In this document: positions 60,903 through 64,000 of the stretch, piece by piece
Position numbering within the stretch: position 1 is the stretch's first letter
Layout: each line of letters opens with the position of its first letter
Origin: Crossiella cryophila
Lineage (GTDB): Bacteria > Actinomycetota > Actinomycetes > Mycobacteriales > Pseudonocardiaceae
Length of the DNA stretch: 64,000 bases
Assembly (NCBI RefSeq): GCF_014204915.1
Contig: NZ_JACHMH010000001.1
Span: forward strand, 4,613,501 to 4,677,500
Direction of reading: 5' to 3'
The notes under the pieces: generated by a model
What the model was told of the DNA's origin: nothing
Seen by the model: only the letters and a program-made list of their open reading frames with translations
The model's database searches: none
Program-made: the position numbers and the translations under genes

Positions 60903-62786
60903 ATGCGCGCACGACACCGTTCCCTGTCGCGACGACTGCTCATCGCACCGCTGGTCGCCGCCCTGTTCGGCACCATCCTGGCCGGGGCCGGGTTCAGCCC
61001 GGCCGCACTGGCCGCGCCGGAACCCGGGTGGGACAAGGACTGGGCCGCGGCGGCCCTGGCGGTCAATCCGGCCGCGGCCACCGCCTCCGGTCAGGAGAAC
61101 CCGGACTTCGGGCCTGCCAAGGCCATCGACAACAACCCCGGCACCCGCTGGTCCAGCAACGCCGCCGAGGACGCCTGGCTGCGCATCGACCTGGGCGCCA
61201 CCATCCGGATCAGCCAGGTCCAACTGGTCTGGGAGGCCGCCTACGGTCGCCGCTACGCGCTGGAGGTCTCCGGCGACGGCAGTGACTGGCGCCCGTTCTA
61301 CACCGAGAACGCGGGCACCGGTGGCACCACGAACGTGCACACCTACCCGCGGGAAGTGGTCGGCCGCCACCTCCGGCTGCGCGGCATCGAACGTGCGACC
61401 CCTTACGGCTACTCGCTGTTCTCGGTGACCGTCCGCGGTGGCGTGCCAGCCCCGGCCAGTGCCACCGAACGCAATCTCGCCTACCAGCATCCGGTTTTCG
61501 GCGACTACTACCAGCACGCCGGCAACTCACCGGCCTTCGCGGTGGACGGCGGCTACCCGGAGAACCTCCGGGACGACGCCACCCGCTGGTCCAGCGACTG
61601 GAACGCCAACCGCTGGCTCGGGGTCGATCTGGGCGCCACCGCGCGGATCAACCGGGTCGAGCTGTACTGGCAGGCCGCCTACGCGGTGGACTACGTCCTG
61701 GAGGTCTCGGCGGACAACCGGAACTGGCGGCAGGTCTACCGGCCCTCGGCTAGCGAGGTCGCGGCGCGGCGGGCGGATGTGAAGCCACCGGGTGAGGCGG
61801 TCGGCCGGATCGACCGGGTCTCCATCGGCACGGACGCGCGCTACATCCGGATGCGGGGCATCGAACGGCGTTCCTTCCACAACCCGGCGCCGCACCTGGC
61901 CCAGTTCGGGTACTCCCTCTACGAGTTCCAGGTCTGGGGCACCGGTGGCAGTGGCGCGGCCCGCTACCCGGACGCGCCGCCGAACCCCGGCGGCAGCTAC
62001 CAGACCACCTTCTTCGACGACTTCACCGGCGGGGCGCTGGACCGGAACAAGTGGCGGGTGCAGCGCACCGGCGCGACCTTCAACCCGGTCAACGGCGAGG
62101 CGCAGGCCTATGTGGACGCACCGGAGAACATCTCGGTCAGCAACGGGCTGCTGGAACTGACCGCGAAGTGGAAGCCGGGGTTCACCACGCCCAACGGCGG
62201 CAAGTTCGACTTCACCTCCGGCCGGATCGACACCAACACCAAGCACGACTTCACCTACGGCCGGGTCAGTGCCAGGGTCCGGATGCCGGTGGGTGACGGG
62301 TACTGGCCGGCGTTCTGGCTGCTGGGGTCCAATGTGGACGATCCGAATGTGGGCTGGCCCGCCAGTGGCGAGACCGACATCCTGGAGAACATCGGCTACC
62401 GCGACTGGGTCAGCGCGGCACTGCACGGGCCGGGTTACTCCGCCGACGGCAACATCGGCCGGACCGAGTACTTCCCCGGCGGCGGCAGCGCGGACCAGTG
62501 GCACGTCTACTCGGCCGAGTGGACCCCGCAGTACATCGCGTTCTTCCTGGACGGCCGGGAGTACCACCGCACCACCCGCGATTTCGTGGAGTCCGTGCGC
62601 GGGCAGTGGGTCTTCGACCAGAACCAGTACGTGATCCTGAACTTCGCGCTCGGCGGCGCCTACCCGGCCGGGCACAACAAGGTCACCCAGCCCTACTGGG
62701 GCCTGCCGCAGTCCAGTGTGGACAGAGTGCGGGACGGCGTGATCCGCACCGAGATCGACTGGGTCCGGGTCGAACAACGACGTTGA
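60903..62786 (+). CDS. Secreted GH16 beta-glucanase with two F5/8-type C (CBM32-like) domains, 627 aa
   Basis: A signal peptide (about 1-38) is followed by two discoidin-like carbohydrate-binding domains (about 45-175 and 190-355, each with an AIDNNPGTRWSS- or DDATRWSSDW-type core) and a glycoside hydrolase family 16 domain (about 370-627). The active-site motif ETDILE gives E490 (nucleophile), D492 and E495 (acid/base). GH16 enzymes cleave beta-1,3 or 1,3-1,4 glucans, so laminarin or fungal wall is likely. ATG 60903 has GAGGTGG upstream. Regulated by the LacI-type palindromes just described. Confidence 0.92.
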   Translation: MRARHRSLSRRLLIAPLVAALFGTILAGAGFSPAALAAPEPGWDKDWAAAALAVNPAAATASGQENPDFGPAKAIDNNPGTRWSSNAAEDAWLRIDLGATIRISQVQLVWEAAYGRRYALEVSGDGSDWRPFYTENAGTGGTTNVHTYPREVVGRHLRLRGIERATPYGYSLFSVTVRGGVPAPASATERNLAYQHPVFGDYYQHAGNSPAFAVDGGYPENLRDDATRWSSDWNANRWLGVDLGATARINRVELYWQAAYAVDYVLEVSADNRNWRQVYRPSASEVAARRADVKPPGEAVGRIDRVSIGTDARYIRMRGIERRSFHNPAPHLAQFGYSLYEFQVWGTGGSGAARYPDAPPNPGGSYQTTFFDDFTGGALDRNKWRVQRTGATFNPVNGEAQAYVDAPENISVSNGLLELTAKWKPGFTTPNGGKFDFTSGRIDTNTKHDFTYGRVSARVRMPVGDGYWPAFWLLGSNVDDPNVGWPASGETDILENIGYRDWVSAALHGPGYSADGNIGRTEYFPGGGSADQWHVYSAEWTPQYIAFFLDGREYHRTTRDFVESVRGQWVFDQNQYVILNFALGGAYPAGHNKVTQPYWGLPQSSVDRVRDGVIRTEIDWVRVEQRR

Positions 62787-62796
62787 CCCGGACCGA

Positions 62797-62834
62797 GGCG
62801 GGCGGGCGACGCCCCTGCGCGTCGCCCGCCCGCC
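62797..62834. terminator. Bidirectional terminator hairpin
   Basis: A 16-bp perfect GC stem (62797-62812 with 62819-62834) and 6-base loop lies between the GH16 stop and the convergent 96-aa gene's stop. Confidence 0.8.
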
Positions 62835-62839
62835 GCCGG

Positions 62840-63130
62840 TCACCGGGTCGGGGGAACCGGGACCGGGTGCCAGTCCGCGTCGCGGAGCTGGAACACCTCG
62901 CCGGCCAGGCCGTGACTGATCCGTCCGGCCGGGTCGGCGGTCCCGGTGGCCTGTTGGACCTCGACCACCCCGGTCACCTCCACGACCAGCCCGGTGGCCA
63001 GGCCCCAGTCCGGCAGCCCGGTCACGTACACCGGTGGTTCTCCGTCGCGGAGGAGCACCGCGCCGGCGTGCGCGTTACCGGCGGTGCCGCGGAGGCGGAC
63101 GATCTTCCCGGCCTGCTCGGCGAGGTTCAT
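62840..63130 (-). CDS. Small protein coupled to the transglutaminase, 96 aa
   Basis: ATG 63130 overlaps the stop of the transglutaminase (TGATG), so translation is coupled. The protein is beta-rich (KIVRLRGTAGNAHAGAVLL, PPVYVTGL, GLVVEVTGVVEV), with no signal peptide or Cys. It looks like a small OB- or SH3-type barrel. A role as cytoplasmic inhibitor, chaperone or secretion partner of the transglutaminase is inference from coupling. Confidence 0.7.
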   Translation of the reverse strand: MNLAEQAGKIVRLRGTAGNAHAGAVLLRDGEPPVYVTGLPDWGLATGLVVEVTGVVEVQQATGTADPAGRISHGLAGEVFQLRDADWHPVPVPPTR

Positions 63131-63933
63131 CAGACCTTCTTCGCGAATGCCACGGTGAACACCTGGCGGTCGAAATCCAGCAGATCGCGTGAATAGTAGT
63201 CGAAAGTGCTCTGATAGACCTTCATGCCCGGTTCGGCGTGGTTCGCGTGCCACCAGTTGCGAGTGTTCTCGTCATACCAGCCGTAGTCGAAGTTGACATA
63301 TCCGGGGCGGGCGACATAACGGTAGCTGTTCATGTCGACCTGGCCGCGGGCATTCGCCCGGTACATCTTCTCGGCGAACTCGTCGGTCCAGTTCGGGTTC
63401 TGCTTCGAGTAGAACCGCTTGGAGAAGATGGCCGCGGTCAGCTCACCGGTGTTCAGGTCGGCGGGCAGTGCGCGCTGCACGTTCTCCAGCTTGCTCAGCA
63501 GCGGGTGGCTGCGCACCGCGGCGGCGTACTGGGCGGCGCTGGGCTTGGACTTGATGATCTCGTTCAGCGCGGCCTGGACCTCGCGGGCCTTGCCGAAGGT
63601 GCCGAAGGACAGGCCGAGCGGCGGGTTGCCGACATCGCCGCGCTCCAGGTTGACCACGGTGACACCAATGCAGCCGCGGGCGAGGTTCTCGCGTTCGTCG
63701 GCGGTCATCGGGCGGCCGTGGTAGGTCTCCCAGGCCTTGATGTAGTCGGCGACCTTCCAGGTCTTGGATTCGACACCCGGCCGCAGCGGCGGGGCGATCG
63801 GCAGGCCGACGATGGACACCGCGGCGGCGGTGCTGGGGGCTGGCGCCGCGGTGGCGGCGGCCGCGCCGGGAATGAGCAGACCCAGACCGAGTGCGGCGGT
63901 GGTCAGGGTGCGGATGAGTACGGAATTTCTCAC
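63130..63933 (-). CDS. Secreted microbial transglutaminase, 267 aa
   Basis: Resembles the calcium-independent transglutaminase of Streptomyces mobaraensis: GRPMTADERENLARGCIGVT holds the catalytic Cys (88 in this numbering), GYVNFDYGW the Asp (216), HANHAEPG the His (232), followed by YQSTFDYYSRDLLDFDR. It cross-links Gln and Lys in secreted proteins. A signal peptide (about 1-32) and a short pro-region precede the core; the family's longer pro-peptide is not obvious. GTG 63933 is preferred; TTG 63957 is the only in-frame longer start, and neither has a ribosome site. It is an operon with the 96-aa gene. Confidence 0.9.
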   Translation of the reverse strand: MRNSVLIRTLTTAALGLGLLIPGAAAATAAPAPSTAAAVSIVGLPIAPPLRPGVESKTWKVADYIKAWETYHGRPMTADERENLARGCIGVTVVNLERGDVGNPPLGLSFGTFGKAREVQAALNEIIKSKPSAAQYAAAVRSHPLLSKLENVQRALPADLNTGELTAAIFSKRFYSKQNPNWTDEFAEKMYRANARGQVDMNSYRYVARPGYVNFDYGWYDENTRNWWHANHAEPGMKVYQSTFDYYSRDLLDFDRQVFTVAFAKKV

Positions 63934-64000
63934 GGCTCGAAAGCTAGGAATTCGCAACGATTGCCGTCAAACGGTTGTGACGGCGCTCATGTGTTTTTTC

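Overview
The window is 64 kb of very GC-rich DNA (roughly 70% or more) with frequent GTG and a few TTG starts and many genes coupled by 1-4 base overlaps. The gene content points to an actinomycete, most likely of the family Pseudonocardiaceae: AfsR-type regulators, a deazaflavin (F420)-type nitroreductase, an IdeR-type iron box, a Streptomyces-type transglutaminase, and GPP34 and DUF2277 proteins. The genus cannot be fixed from sequence alone. No rRNA, tRNA, CRISPR array, transposase or integrase was seen.

Left part (1-20,700). Four unrecognised proteins (1-5,691) precede a six-gene plus-strand operon (6,004-20,700) with nearly every junction overlapping. It encodes a large lipoprotein, a TPR-CHAT (caspase-like) protein, a secreted von Willebrand A protein with a C-terminal membrane anchor, a 1046-aa tubulin/FtsZ-like protein, a multi-pass membrane protein, and a fusion of a degenerate protein kinase, a zinc knuckle and a GTPase. 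This looks like a membrane-spanning signalling, cytoskeletal or conflict machine and is the best candidate for an undescribed system. An AbiEii-like nucleotidyltransferase and an AfsR-like regulator converge on its 3' end.

Middle (25,400-45,300). Mostly ordinary accessory metabolism and regulation: an MFS exporter, a nitroreductase, a sulfatase-modifying-factor-like lipoprotein, a metallo-beta-lactamase-fold enzyme, a Ser/Thr kinase, an amidohydrolase and an asparaginase with a 30-bp perfect palindrome in its leader. A decayed patch follows, with a short-chain dehydrogenase pseudogene beside an MmyB-type regulator that has lost its helix-turn-helix. Then come LacI/carboxylesterase, a DUF4360 secreted protein in an AT-rich patch, thioesterase, alcohol dehydrogenase/P450, phytoene synthase, and an iron-regulated siderophore-interacting protein.

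Right part (45,300-64,000). Tex, a serine hydrolase, a MarR-GPP34-AfsR operon divergent from an RND exporter, a 650-bp gene-free stretch packed with three repeat classes, DUF2277, a PLP enzyme/LysR pair, a trypsin-like protease, a GH16 glucanase with LacI-type operators and a near-consensus promoter, and a transglutaminase with a coupled 96-aa partner.

Three gene-free stretches (33.16-33.68, 39.36-39.58 and 57.02-57.22 kb) carry the same 22-nt-period tandem repeat, two of them as head-to-head arrays.
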